Below are positions 37,132 to 50,500 of a stretch of 64,000 nucleotides of DNA, piece after piece. The notes beneath the pieces are model-generated. The model saw only the letters and a program-made list of their open reading frames with translations, was not told the origin of the DNA and searched no databases. Positions within the stretch are counted from its first letter, which is position 1, and each line of letters opens with the position of its first letter. Source of the stretch: Monosporascus cannonballus (lineage: Eukaryota > Ascomycota > Sordariomycetes > Xylariales); the NCBI GenBank assembly GCA_004154925.1, contig QJNS01000103.1, positions 62,001 through 126,000 of the forward strand, given 5' to 3'. Made by a program: the position numbers and the translations under genes.

Positions 37132-40100
37132 ATGGTCAGCGCGGACAAGCAAGAGCCTATCGCCATTATTGGCGCCGCGTGTCGCCTTCCCGGGCAAGTT
37201 TCGAACCTGGGAAGTCTATGGGACATGATCAGTAATGCCAAAACCGGGCATTGCAAAGTCCCTGCGGACCGCTGGGATGCTGAGCTCTTGCACCATCCGG
37301 ACCCCGACAGGAAGGGCACCGTAAGTTACCTTTGCTCTTTTGTTATGTGCCTCCAGAGAGAAACGGCATTGGTGTTGACACTGGATTTCAGATGGCGGTT
37401 AAGCACGGCTACTTTCTTCAGCAAGACATCAGCCACTTCGATGCTCCTTTCTTCTCGACGACAGCGAAGGAGGCCGCGGCCATGGATCCCATGAAACGGC
37501 TCCTTCTTGAGGTTAGCTATGAATGTATTGAGAATGGTAAGATTTGAGCGCGCCCCCCACCCCCCCCCCAAAAAAAAAATTGAAAAGGAAAAAAAAGGTG
37601 CTTGGGGTGTTTAGCATGCATTCAGATTTTGCTAATGAGGCTCTATTGTATTCTCAGCCGGTATCCCTATGGAGAGCCTAGCCAACTCGCAGACTGGCTG
37701 CTACGTTGGCTGTATGACGAATGACTATGAACTGCTCTCTGCACATGACACACAAGAGCTTGGCTATAGTGCAGCAACTGGCTTGAGCGAAGCCATGATA
37801 GCAAACCGCGTCTCGTGGTTCTTCGGACTCCGAGGACCCAGCTTAACCCTCGACACGGCCTGCTCTTCTAGTCTTTACGCCTTACATCTTGCATGCCAAG
37901 CCCTCAAACTAGGCGAGGCCGAACAGGTATGTTGAGTTGCCCTTATTACTCTGGAAACCTTCGTGCCTCTTGGTTAGTACTGACAATAGGGCCACCTTGC
38001 CACTTTTAGGCCCTAGTCGCTGGTGTCAACTTAATTCTCTATCCCAACTGCATGGAACAATTTTCGGGCATTCACATGCTTAGTCCCGAAGGCATATCAC
38101 ACAGCTTCGACGACCGCGCTAACGGATACGGCCGAGGTGAGGGTATTGGCTGCTTGATTGTCAAGCGGCTTTCCGATGCTCTTCGGGATGGCGACACCAT
38201 CCGTGCTGTGATCCGACACACTGGGGTGAACGCGGACGGCAAGACCCCTAGCATTACTCAGCCCAGCTCCGAGGCTCAGGCCGATCTGATCCAGCGGACT
38301 TATGCTGCCGCCGGTCTTCCTCTCACATCTACGGAGTACTTTGAGAGCCACGGCACAGGCACACCAGTCGGAGTGCGTTCCACTATCTTTGCCATTTGCA
38401 ATGCGTTCTAGTATTGATGATTTGCTTCCAGGACCCCATCGAGCTCAGCGCCATTGCTTCCACAATAGGAGCGGCCCGCGCCGCTGAAGGACTCGGACCC
38501 CTCTACGTCGGCAGCGTCAAGCCAAATGTTGGACACACCGAGGGCTGCTCTGGTCTTGCGGGCGTCTTCAAGGCCATTCTATGCTTGGAGAAGGGCATGC
38601 TTGTTCCAACGTATGACGTCCAGAGGGTGAGCCCCAAGCTCACCCTGACAGAGTGGAACCTAACCCTTCCCTCATGGACGATGAAATGGCCCAGTAACGG
38701 CAAACGCCGTATCAGCGTCAACTCTTTCGGCTTCGGCGGCTCGAACGCCCATGTCATCCTGGATGATGCTTACCACTACCTCAAGGAGAGGGACCTCGTC
38801 GGGAACCACAACACCACCGTCTACGACGACGAAAGCTCCGATTCCGGTATCAGCACAGGCGTCTCTACCCCTTCCACAAGCGAAATTGACAACCACGAGG
38901 CCAAACAGCTTTTCGTCTTCAGTTCGAGGGATCAGGCGGGTCTCCAACGCCTAGCCCACGTGTACCGTAATGACCTCGAAAGCAAGGCCAAGGAGGAGGA
39001 TCTTCAGTATCTATACAACCTCTCCTATACACTTGTTGCGCGCCGCTCGCACCACGATTTCCGCTCCTTCGTTGTCGCCACGTCTCTCGCTGAACTATCC
39101 ACGCAGCTCTCTAAACCCGTACCCAAGATTAAGCGGTCTTCGCGTCGCGACAAGAACCTTGTCTTCGTCTTCACGGGTCAGGGTGCTCAGTGGCCGGCCA
39201 TGGGCATCCAGCTGCTCAGCCACCCTGTGTTTGAGCGCAGCGTTCGGGCTTCTCAGGAGTATCTCGAAACCCACGGCTGCGAGTGGAATGCCCTGGAAGA
39301 GCTCCGCAAGACCGATGATTCCAAGATTGGTCTCCCTGAATACAGCCAGACCTTATGCACGGTTCTCCAGGTCGCCCTCGTGGACCTGCTCCGGCACTGG
39401 AATATCGTGCCCAAGGCTACTATCGGCCACTCGAGCGGCGAAATTGCCGCCGCTTACGCTGCATCCTACATCAGTCACTCGGACGCAGTCAAGGTGGCTT
39501 ACGTGCGCGGAATTAGCTCCGCGAGCGTTGATAAGAACGGTTCCATGATGGCCGCTGGTGTATCCCGTGAAGAGGCCCAAGAATACTTGGCTAAGGTCCC
39601 TGCCGGCTCGGCGGTCGTCGCCTGCGTCAACAGCCCTTCCAGCGTGACGCTATCTGGCGATACCGAGTCCATTAACATCCTCGAGGAGCTCATCTCAACG
39701 GACAACAAGTTCGCGCGGAAGCTCAAGGTCAAGACAGCATATCACTCGCCTCACATGCATGGTGTCGCACAGGGCTATCTGGAGCGCCTCGGCAAACTCG
39801 ACACCGTCGAGAACCCTCATGGAAACACCGTCATGTTCTCCTCCTTGACGGGCAAGCTCGTTACTCCTGGTGAGCTGACCGCCGAGTACTGGGTAGCCAA
39901 CATGTGCAACACCGTTGAGTTTGCTGGTGCTTTCTCGGCTCTCCTTTCCTCTACTTCGCAGCCCGCTGCGGGCGGCCGTGCCAAGGGCGTCCAGACTCGC
40001 TGGGGAGGCTTCGTGGAAGTCGGTCCCCATGCGGCGCTCCAGGGCCCAGTGCAACAGATCATTGCCGCCGCTAACAACCAGTCGGCCAAGGAGGTGCCCT

Positions 40101-43100
40101 ACGTCGCTGCCGTGATGCGTGGCAAGGATGCCAACGAGTCGGCCCTCACGGCGGCCGGTCAGCTTTGGGCTTCTGGCGTGGACGTTGACCTCTCTGCTGT
40201 CAACGGACTCCACTCCAGCTCGCCCGTAGCCCTGCGGCCTAAGGTGCTCACAGATCTACCGACGTACCCTTGGGACCACTCGAGGTCCTTCTGGCACGAA
40301 GCCTACGCGACCAGGGCAGTCCGCTTCCCGCTTGCCGCGAGAACTGACCTCCTCGGAATGCCCGAGGATCTCCAGAATCCTCTCGAGCCAAGATGGAAGA
40401 ACTACCTCCGCATCTCCGAGAACCCCTGGATTGAGGACCACAAGATCACCGGGACGATCCTCTACCCTGCCGCGGGCATGCTGGTTATGGCGCTGGAGGG
40501 GGCATTGCAATTGGCCGATCCCTCTAAGAAGGTCGAAGGCTTCAGATTCCGCAATATCAGCTTTGCGCGCGGCCTTGTTGTTACCTCGGGCGACGATTTC
40601 CCTGTCGAGACGCGCCTCAGTCTCCTGCCGGCACACAAGTATCTCCCCAACGAGTTCCAGTTCACCGTGTATACCACCACGGGTACTTCCTGGACAAAGC
40701 ACTGCAGCGGCACCGTGGCGCTTGAATACCTTGTCGAGGACAAGGAGATTGATGGGGCAGCAGTCAATCTCGCCTGGAATAACCAGGTGGCCGAGTACAA
40801 GGACCTCTCGTCCGACCCCGAAGCCGAATCTCTCGATGTCGATGACTTTTACATCCAACTCGAGGCGAAGGGCATGGAGTACGGTCCTCTCTTCCGCAAC
40901 GTGGTCTCGCTGACATCTGTCGGTTCCAAGAAGGCCGTGTACGGCACCGTCCAGATTCCGGACACCCAGTCGGTCATGCCGGCCAACTTCGAGTATCCTC
41001 ACATCATCCACCCGGCCACCATGGACTCCATTTTCCACCTCTTGCTCGCTACTGTCAATGACGGCCGACCTACGAAGGAAGCTGCGGTTCCCTACCATTT
41101 AGAGGACATGTTCGTTTCCGCGGAGCAGCCCCAGAAAGCCGGTACTCTGTTCCACGGCTACAGCCGCCTCACCTCTAAGGCCCGGGCTGGTCGCGAGGTA
41201 GCTGGCGACCTTGTAGTCTCGGACGATGCTTTCTCGGCTCCTAGAATTGTTGCCCGGGGCTTTTCCTTGAGACAAGTTACTTCTGGGCAGGACTCGACCG
41301 CAACGGCCACGGACGAGTTGAAGGGAGTGAACAAGTGTGCCGTTGTCGAGCATACTGAAGACGTGGATTTCATCCGAACCGTTGACGACATAGCCAAGCT
41401 GTCCGGAGGTGCGGCCTGTCCTCTGGCGTCCTGGCTGACCAGGCTCATCCACAAGAAAGCCCTTCCTCACGTGCTGCTCGTTGTCGACCACGACCAGTGG
41501 CAAAGCTCGAATTTATTGCCTACTGCTCACAACCTCGTGGGTCAGCGTCCGGGCTTCGGGAAGCTCACCACCCTGACAACGACTTCCGTTGTGGCCCGCA
41601 AGCTGCAGAAGCTTTGGACGGGCTCGAAGCCGGTGGACATCAAGTTCTGGGACGTCCTCAACGACGAAGGGCTTCCTACTGGGAACACCGTTTTCGACTT
41701 GGTCCTAGTTCTTGGCTCGCAAAGGATTGGGGAACGGTCCGCTGGGGTGTTCGCAGCGCTCAAGCAAGCTCTTACCGGCGAGGGTCATCTGGTCGTTCGT
41801 ACCAGTGGAGGATGGCTGCGAGAATGGGCTGTCAAGAAGGCAGTCAAGAGCCTGGAGCTCCCTCGTCTCATCTCCATTCCTAGCGGCTCCGAGTCCTTTG
41901 ACTACATTGCCTACAAAGCGGAGGTCCATGCGGTTACCGAGATGCCCTCGGAGATTTACTTCCTCCTTCCAACTCCAGAATTTGACCGCATCTCGGCTCT
42001 CGCGGGCTCTGTCAAGGCTCTGTTTGCTGCTGCAAACGTCCCGGTCCGATTCACGACGCTCACGCCGGACAACACCCGGAGCCTGGCCGGAAAGCACGTC
42101 ATCTCCTTCCTCGAGATTGAGTCCCCGCTGATCTACTTTTGGAGCGCCAACGACCTCGCCGCGTTCAGGATCCTGGTCTCCACCGCCAAGCACGTCCTTT
42201 GGATCACCCGCGGAAGTTTGCTCGAGTCGTGGGCCGCAGGTGTTGAATTCTCTCCCGCTCAGGGTCTTCTCCGTGTCATGAGAAACGAGTACCCCCTTTC
42301 GACCCTGCCTTACCTCGACCTCTCCACAGCCTTCGATCTGACCGGCCCCACGAGCGCCCAGCTAGTCCTGGACGTTTGGAAGGCTTCCCTGGCCGAGTCA
42401 GCCGAGATGGAGTACGCCGAATTACGAGGCTCAATCTACATTCCGCGAGCGGTCGAGTATGCCGCCCTGGATAACGATCTTCAACTCGCCAACGGCACCG
42501 CCAAGCCTGTCCGCCGCCCTGTCCGCAGCTCCAAGAAGCCGTTGGAGCTTTCTGCCGTGGTCGGAGAGGGCGACTACCTCTGGACCGAGGACGAGTCGGC
42601 AGCTCATGTTCTTGAGCCCAACGAGGTCGAGGTCGAGGTGGAATTCGTCGGCCTGGGATGGCTTCATCTGTCTTCTGAGGCAAGCCTCGACAACGACGAA
42701 GAAGATGGTGTTGCGCTACCGAAGCGAGCTCGGGAAGCTGTCGGTATCGTCACTCGCCGCGGAGATAACGTGACATCCGTAGCTCCCGGTCAGCGCGTGG
42801 TCGTCTTCAACAAGGCGGCGGCCAAGACACATGTGCGCCAAGACGAGGCCCTTGTCACCGCTGCCCCAGAGAATCTGCTGCCGGAGGAGGTCGCCGCTTT
42901 GCCCAGTGCCCTTGTTGCCGCCCGCTACGCTCTGGAATTGGCGACACTCAACCGCGGCCAAACCGTCCTGATTCACGACGCCGCTGGTGTTCTCGGACAA
43001 GCCGTCCTGCAAGTCTCGCAGGCAGTGGGTGCCGAGGCATTTGCATTAGTCGAGACCAAGGCACAGAAACACACTCTGGTGAAGAAGTACGGAGTCCCGG

Positions 43101-44908
43101 CTGCCCGTGTCTTTGACTCCCAGAATCGATGTTTCGTTGCTGCCGTCCAAGAGGCTACCGAAGGCCGTGGCGTTGACGTCGTGATTACCAGCCGGCCCGG
43201 CCCCGCGGTGCTTCCGTCGCTCGACGTCCTCGGTGATTTCGGATACGTCTTTGACTTTGGAGCCGGTGGTGCCGACGCGCCATCCATCATTCTCCCGCCG
43301 TCCAAGCTCAACGCGTCGCTTATCCGCGTCGACATTGACCGGCTCCTCCGGAACAAGCCTCATTTGGCAGCGAAGCTGTTCCGCGATGCTTTCAGTGGAT
43401 CCGTGTTCCCCATCTATCCCACGCAGGTATTTTCCGTCGCCGATGCACGCCAAGCCGTGGATGCTCTCAAGACGCAGAAGCACGCCGCCGCTGTGCTCTC
43501 CATCGTCACTGACGCCCCGGTTCTGACCTTACCTCCGCCTGTCGATAAGCTGGCCCTTGACCCCAACGGAACCTACGTCCTTGCGGGTGGATTGGGCGCG
43601 CTAGGCTTGAATATCGCCACCATGATGGTCGAGCATGGTGCCAAGCATCTCGTATTTCTTTCCCGATCCGGAGGCTCCAAGAACGAGAAGGACTTGGAGA
43701 AATTCCGCAGCCAGGGGGTTCTTGCCGAAGCCTTCAAGTGCGATGTCAACGATACCGCCAATGTTTGGCAAGTATTCAGCAAGCTCAAGAGTGAGAACCG
43801 AACCGTTAAGGGAATTGTACAATGTGCCATGGTCCTCGAGGTAAGATACTACTCCCCTTACCTATTCCATTACCTCACTACGATAGTTCATCTGTCGGGG
43901 TTTATAGACTAACAATCTTGAACCACTTGTTAACAGGACGCCATCTTCGACAACATGGACCACGAAAAGTGGACTCGAGCTTTCACCCCCAAGACGCGCG
44001 GGTCCCGCCACCTTCTGGGGCAGCTGACCCCGGAAGGCAACCCGTTCTTCATCCTCCTATCCTCCATCACGGGCATCATCGGCAACACGGCGCAAGCGAA
44101 CTACGCCTCGGGCAACACCTTCGAAGACGCCCTTGCCAACCACGCGGCGCGGCACAAGGGCATCGCCGCCACCAGCATCGATGTCGGTCTCGTGGCCGAC
44201 TCATCGCACTTCACCGCAACGGGCGGCTTCGGCGACCTCAAGGACTACCTGCACCGGTACCAGCACGGCTGGGTCGGCCTGCAATGCACCCTGGAGGAAC
44301 TCAGCGTTGCCCTCCAAGCCGTCATGCGCGGCAAGACGGCCGACGGGTGCGCCGTGCCACCTCAGTTCGTCCTCGGCCTTGGCGACAACATCGTCCGGTC
44401 CGAGAATGGCAGCGGCTCCGCCTACACCCGCGATCGCAAGTTCGACCTGCGCGTAGTCAGTCCGGTAGGAGATGGCGCGGTTCAGAATGGCGTAGGAGTG
44501 GAGGGTCTGAACGTGACCGAGAAGCTGAAGCAGGCGACTTCGCTTGCTGAAGCGGCTACCGCTGTGGAACTCGTCTTCAAGACGCAGGTTGCCGCCGCGC
44601 TAGATGTCGAAGTGGACGAAGTAGATGGGCAGAGGCCGCTGCCTGAGCTTGGGGGTACGTTTTTTTCTTTGTTCTTACTCTCCAGACTTTGCCCTTCATT
44701 CCAAAGTCCTCGTGGGAAAAATCATGCTGACAACCTTTTCGCAGTCGACTCGCTCAAGGGTGTTGAAATGCGCAACAGGGTGATTAAGGACATGCAGAGC
44801 GACATTTCCGTGTTCGAGCTGCTGAGCGCCACTCCTCTGACAGATATTGCCGCCAAAATTGCATCGAGGAGCACTCTGGTCAAGGTGGAAGTCAGCAAGG
44901 CTGAGTAG
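37132..44908 (+). CDS. Highly reducing type I polyketide synthase (KS-AT-DH-psiMT-ER-KR-ACP)
   Basis: Seven exons (37132-37320, 37392-37536, 37658-37926, 38010-38372, 38432-43840, 43937-44654, 44745-44908) give 2418 residues, normal for the class. KS (about 8-430) has Cys in DTACSSS and His in ESHGTGT and NVGHTEG. AT has [10 protein letters not shown] and Ser656 in GHSSGE. DH has His992 in [10 protein letters not shown] and Asp1187 in HPATMDS. Residues of about 1300-1650 resemble a methyltransferase remnant without a SAM-binding glycine motif. ER (about 1720-2030) is divergent: its nucleotide loop reads HDAAGVLGQ instead of HAAAGGVGQ. KR has GGLGALG and the Ser and Tyr2181 of SSITG and QANYASGN. 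The ACP carries Ser2367 in VDSLKG. There is no thioesterase, reductase or condensation domain. Splicing restores PVG-DPIE and LG-VDSL exactly. Expected product (inference): an unmethylated, mostly unsaturated chain released in trans. Confidence 0.95.
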
Positions 44909-45102
44909 GGGGGAAAGGCAAATAAAAAAGAAGGGATGGCAGATGAGTGGAAGACATAGAACGTGATTTGGGAGGTCTCCCGGCGCGCTGTTAGTCCCCT
45001 GTCCGGATTTGAATTTGTTATCTTTATAGTTGTGATCAAGTCGATTCGATAGAAAAATGGTTAGATTCAGACCATGATCTTGCCTTTTGGCCCAGGCACA
45101 AA
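44909..45102. other. 3' flank of the polyketide synthase
   Basis: Short non-coding stretch between the synthase stop codon and the LTR at 45103, the point where transposon-derived sequence starts to interrupt the cluster. Confidence 0.6.
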
Positions 45103-45484
45103 TGTTACGACCTGACAGGCTCCGGCCTCAGGAAACGGTCAACAAGGATGACACGGACCACCTTCCTAGGTCATGTGACAGGTGCTCAGCAAAGATCTGC
45201 TGAGCACGAATGATCAGTACTGAACAACTGCTCAGCAAGACCTCGCTGAACGCAGCTGAGCAGAGATGAACAGTAATACCAAAACCAATATATATATATA
45301 TGCTCATTACTTCCATAATCTAGATAGCACCAGCTTGCAATACAACATCGTTACCCAAGGCACCCTTGGTATTACGAAACGTAACACGTTACTGTATCCA
45401 TTGCTCAGTTTCCTACGATACTCCTGCCAACATAAACCCGTACGACTAAGATTTAATAGTTGGTTAAACCCCTAGCTCGTCATA
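45103..45484 (+). repeat. LTR (family TGTTACGACC, palindrome type B)
   Basis: The outer parts match the solo LTR at 32781-33155: the start TGTTACGACC-GACA-GCTCCGGCCTCA and the end from CTTCCATAAT to GGTTAAACC. The middle (about 45181-45270) is different and is built of TGCTCAGCA / TGCTGAGCA palindromes instead of GTGATCAC. Flanking bases (ACAAA and TAACC) do not match, so I see no target duplication. It may be the remaining end of a larger, rearranged element. Confidence 0.8.
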
Positions 45485-47580
45485 TAACCGTTATATTCGA
45501 ATTATTTCCGTCCTTTGAATTATTACTGCTATTAACGTTTACCTTAATAACTGTTACGATTATTATGCCGACGGAAGGAATAAAGGTAGCCCTAAGCTCC
45601 CCTTATATTGTTCAACCCAGAGTAACGGTAAAAAACGAAAGTACCCCATAGGTTGTAAACATAGGCTCCCCGTATATTCCGTACTAAGAAGATATTATCC
45701 AAAACGAATACAGGGTATAGGAAATCGCATTTAATGCAGGACGTTTAGCCTTTTTTATAAGTACGTACGATAACCGGCTGGTAAGCTGCGAAAATTTAAG
45801 GAAATTAGCTGCTCGAAATGCGTACCATCCTAATCGGAAAAGTAATAATACCTTGGTATATAAAGAGGTATTTAAGTTACAGAACCGGATATATAGGCGT
45901 AACTTACCGCCATTACCGCAAGGCCATAAAAAATTAAGTACATACCCGTTAAGAGAGATATTCCGTAAAGCCGAAAAGGCTTATTTGTAAAGCCATAAGA
46001 AGATGTAATTCTAAAAAGCCGTTAATTAATTTTCTGTTAAAGGGAATAAATTTTAAGGTATATATAGGTATAAGTTTATAAGTTTAATAAATATAATTAA
46101 TTCCAAAAGTACAAGGCCTATTTTATCGTACGAAACGATTAATAACTTAAAATGATTTGTAATAATACATATATAATTATTTTCGCTGAAAAGTTATTTC
46201 GAACGTTAATTGTTATTACGGTTAAGTTCAACTTAAAACTTAAGCAGTATAACGTTATAAATGTCTTTATAAATGCTAACTTATTTTATAAACTATATAT
46301 AAAAATGCCCTTAGGATATCCGTAATATAACAAAATTTTCCTAATTAGGAAAATATTATATGGATTAAGGGAGTTACTTTTGCTATAGCAAAAGGACTTT
46401 ATTGGGACGTTTAAAAAATTATAACTTAACCCCGCTCTTTACGAATTTTATTATTTTATTCGTTAAAGAGTATTTATTTTTTTTATAAACGATAGTATTA
46501 CAGCATATTGCGAAAAAAATAAGACTTCGTCGATCAGTTAATTTAATAAATATAGGAACGGTATATCTTAATAAGGCGTAAAAATTTACAGTAATTTTTT
46601 GTTATCGAAAGAATTAAGAATAAATTTAATAGGAAAATCTGGTTATTTTAATCCGATTTCATAAATATATTAGCTAACTTAATACCCAAAAAAAGTTTAA
46701 ATAATTTCCCAAAAATACCCATAATTAGTAATAAATTATTGCCGAATCCTGATTTAGCTTATCCAGGCTTTATTAATAAATATTAAAAAAAATCGGTTTT
46801 ATTTTTTTCGTAATAATTAATACATAATCCGATATTTTTTTATAATATTCCGATTTGCTTAATTTAACTTAAACCATAACGACATATATTATACAGTTGC
46901 CGACCGAATTATATTATGCTTAATCGGAATTAAAGTATTAACGTTATAATTTAAAAATAAGGATTTATTAAATATTTAAAACAATACCTTTTTTGTAAAT
47001 AATACGATTAATTAAAAAAGTTTTTAAACTTACGTTATAAAATTATTGGGAAAAATAATAAAATAATAAGTAAATAAATAAAATATAATAATTATTTTAA
47101 TAATAAAAATAAAATTATTATTTTTTATATATGTTATAAAAAAACCTTATTTAATTTTCGATTAATTAAAAAATTAAAAGTTATTTTAAATATAAATTTC
47201 TTAAATATATAGTACGATAATTAATAAATTATATGATTTATTAATGTTAATATTACTTTTTTAATAATAAAATTACGGTATATAAATATATATAATTATT
47301 AATTATAATAAACCACAAAAAGGGATTTAATTAAAATAAATTATACGTTTACGAACAATATATTAATTAACGGTTTAATGAAAAAATTATTACGTAAACT
47401 TTTTAAGTATTTTGAAAAGTAATTAAAATTAATAAATATTACAGAAATCGTTAATTAACGGAAAAACGTTTTGCGAAAAAGTTTTTAAAAAAAATTAATT
47501 AATTAAGAAAATTTAGTTACCAGGAGAAAAATAAAATAAATAATTATGGCTTTAAAAGTTATAATAATTAATACCGTATA
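45485..47580 (+). mobile_element. Degraded Ty1/Copia retrotransposon
   Basis: AT-rich sequence containing a broken Copia-type Pol on the plus strand (see 45725-46965). I cannot find its own LTRs, and its right limit is set only by the change in composition near 47600. The preceding LTR belongs to the family that accompanies Gypsy elements elsewhere in the window, so the two are probably neighbours by nested insertion rather than one element. Confidence 0.65.
45725..46965 (+). pseudogene. Copia pol remnant (reverse transcriptase to RNase H junction)
   Basis: Fragments in two frames match Copia Pol. PLREIFRKAEKAYL lies near 45946. Further on, LKLKQYNVINVFINANLFYK, then KMPLGYP at about 46300 and ILYGLRELL at 46353-46379, correspond to the family's DVVNAFLN, MPPGF and LYGLKQ motifs. 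FFINDSI marks the place of the FYVDDI catalytic box. ADRIILCLIGIK near 46899 corresponds to the conserved segment after the reverse transcriptase and lies in the same frame. All stops in this frame are TAA or TAG. A frame change between 46018 and 46200 shows at least one indel. Confidence 0.78.
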
Positions 47581-50500
47581 TACTTTAAGGTATTAAAGGG
47601 GTATATCGGTTAGCAGGGGGTGCTTTAGCACCCTATATACGGAAGATTCCCTTTGATCGGAACATATATGTTCCGGAACTAGATCACCTTAAAGTGCAAT
47701 GCGCGTTTTAGAGCACCTGCAACTAGTTATCAATATGCATACAACTGATGTCCCTTATATCTGACAATAAACATGGATATAGATGTCACTTCGTTGCCAA
47801 GGCAAAGTTTCAGGCAATATCTACGCTAACCGATATCTCCGCTAACCGGGCCATAAAGGCGCTCATACTTGTTAAACGCCTCCGTCTCCGCCGCGTTCTC
47901 GAAACGCTCTCATATCTCCTCTCCACCTTTCCACTTTACAAGGAGTTCTCGGCCACCGTCATCCCGCGTTCTGTGGTCACATTCTCCTCTACCTTCTACT
48001 TTTCCTTGCCTGCATCGTTAACCGCTAAAGGCGCTTGACTGTATTTAAACGATTGCTAAACCCCGCTTTGAAAAGGGTTGGTAATCCTAAACCGGGTACG
48101 ATATTTCACCTTAATAACCCCAGAAATACGCCCTGGAAATTACTCGGCGATTGCGAACTAAAACAATCCTTATTCTTTTAACTAGCGGATTTTTGCGTTA
48201 TATTTTATTACATATCTCGCCCATTTCAAAATTAAAGTAAGCTTAAATTTTATTATAGCATCTTTATCCTTTATATATCATATGTTCCTTTGCTTTTCTA
48301 GGCGGTACTTTTTGACCAAAATACTAAAATTTGGTTTTCCGTTTCAAGTTCCCCCATTCCATCATTTGCATATCGGTCTCAGGTAAACTGTACTTCAAAA
48401 ATAAACGACGAACCGTTTATTATAACGCGCTTAATGACCGCATTTCCACAGGGCCATTTTCGAACTTCGCAACAAAGGTTCTATCTGTTTCATTCCCCCT
48501 TTTGTTGAACCTAACAACGCCATGGCTTAGTTAGCTAACAAGCTAGTGGAAATTGCTTCAGCTACTCCGGTATCCTTATCTCTTGGCTACCACTGTTTTT
48601 ATATGTATTTAAGGAGGGTTCACCACCTTCACCTTCTACAGAGGACCTTCGAGAGGTCAGGCAACCTGTTAATACACTTTTCTTCAGTTATATGCTTCTG
48701 TGTGTGATGTCAGGGTCTCACCCCTTTCCAGGGTGGATCTTCTTAACGATAACTGGTAAGAAATGCTGTGGTTACCCCGGCGCTTTAGGCGTAGGAACGA
48801 TTTCTAAACCTCTTTTAATAGGGAATATTATGGGTGTATCTATTACTGAAAAGCCTTTCCGCCGGTTATTAAGGTCGCAGTATTTAACTTTCGGCGCTTG
48901 CGTTAGGGCGGCCGAATAACATTGTTATCGTCCTTGCTCTGCTCGGCATCGCTACCCACAATGGGGCGGCAATACTCCCTATCATCGGCATCGCGATGTC
49001 AACGACGACTAATATCACGCTGAGGGTTAACGCGGTCTTAGCTAGCGGATGGCTGCATTGATGGCTCGGTATTGGCCAGCTCAAGTTCGCTAATGTTCTC
49101 ATCGTCCGACAACGTTAGTGTGCTTGCTCGACTCTCTTGTGCTTGTGGCGGCACGACAAAGCCATCCTTATCCTGCTGTCCGTTGTCTGGAACCTGAGGA
49201 TGGGTAGGGAGGTAGTCCTCTTCAAAATTGGTATTGCAGTGCCCACCAACGTATCGCTGGAAATCGATCCGGTCTTGGCTGTCACGCGGCGGCTAAATTG
49301 GCTCGGCAGTAACCGGCTCGGACTTGTCACCCTCGTTATTGCAAAAGGTACCTTCTCGGCTCCCGCTTCTGGTTAAAAAAACAGTCTTTGTCATCACCCG
49401 TCTCGATAAAGCATGCAGCTTCTCGAGGCAAACTACGGCCGTCCACCAACTTTTCTGTCTCGCCGGTATCGGAAAAGCCACCTGGCAGAGTCTGCGGGTT
49501 GCATAACGGGCTGTCCGCCTTGGCCCTGGGCTGTTCGGCGTTTCGTTGCTGGTGGTATAACTTTGTCGACTGGTTGGGATGCCTGGGACATCCGAAACCC
49601 TATCAACAACAAAACCCGCGCACTGGAGCGAACGGCGGGATGCCGGAGCTGCTTAGTACTGTTCCGCGTACAAAGCCCTGGGCAAGGCAAACGATGGTGC
49701 TGGAAATAATCTAGGCTACGAAACTGCTGCTGCTGGGTTGACATAAATTCGTTGTCCGAATGGGCTCCACCGGTAACCGAAAGCTCCGCGGCGTTGCTAT
49801 CGCAACTGGCATGGGGAGTAGCGTCAACATACTTGCCTGCTTAGGCGTATGAATGTAATAGCCCACCCCAGGGATAGGAAAATTAAGCATATACCAATAC
49901 CGGCAACGCGGTTGGATTCAACCTTATTGCGCGGAGGACTCGGAAGTTCCTCCAGTGGCGGGAAAATAATATCGGATCGGCTGTCGTCGAAATCGCTCAA
50001 TCGGACTCGCCATCGCTGATTAGGACTGCATCGTTCGGTGAAGCCCCGGGACCACTACGTCGAGGATCGTATGCATCCGGCAGCGGCGACGGATGTAGGG
50101 GAGCTTTATGTAAAGGGCTCAAGAGATGGCTGTAGAGGGGTCCCTATCCCGAGTAAAAACTTTGCGGTTCGTGAGCTTTGGGCCTGCCGCCAGGGGGGAG
50201 TGTAAAAGATCAGGTTGTCAAGGCAGACGGTTGCCATCGTTGCGAGTGGACGGCCCAGTTAGATTGCAGAAGCTGCCAAGGACTTAAGGAAAAGAGATCC
50301 CGGAGACGATGTGTCGTGCAAGTCGAGCATCTTCGTACTTCCGGCACGAAGGAATCGAGCGAAATATATCTGCGTGCGTGGAAAGGGACGCCTCCAACCA
50401 TAATACAAGCCAGGTGCATGTCCTAGTTTTTCACCGTCATCTCCGTTCCACCCTATCCCAGCGGCCAGTAATGGAAACGTGCTCGGCCGTATTGCCTCCT

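Noticed and set aside
41705..42193. Minus-strand frames inside the PKS
   Set aside because: Antisense shadows of high-GC coding sequence without domains.
43822..44550. 242-codon frame overlapping the PKS
   Set aside because: It is an out-of-frame reading of the KR region; the PKS frame carries the catalytic motifs.
45103..45484. LTR as the 5' LTR of the neighbouring Copia element
   Set aside because: The same LTR family accompanies Gypsy elements elsewhere in the window, and no second copy is found on the other side of the Copia remnant.
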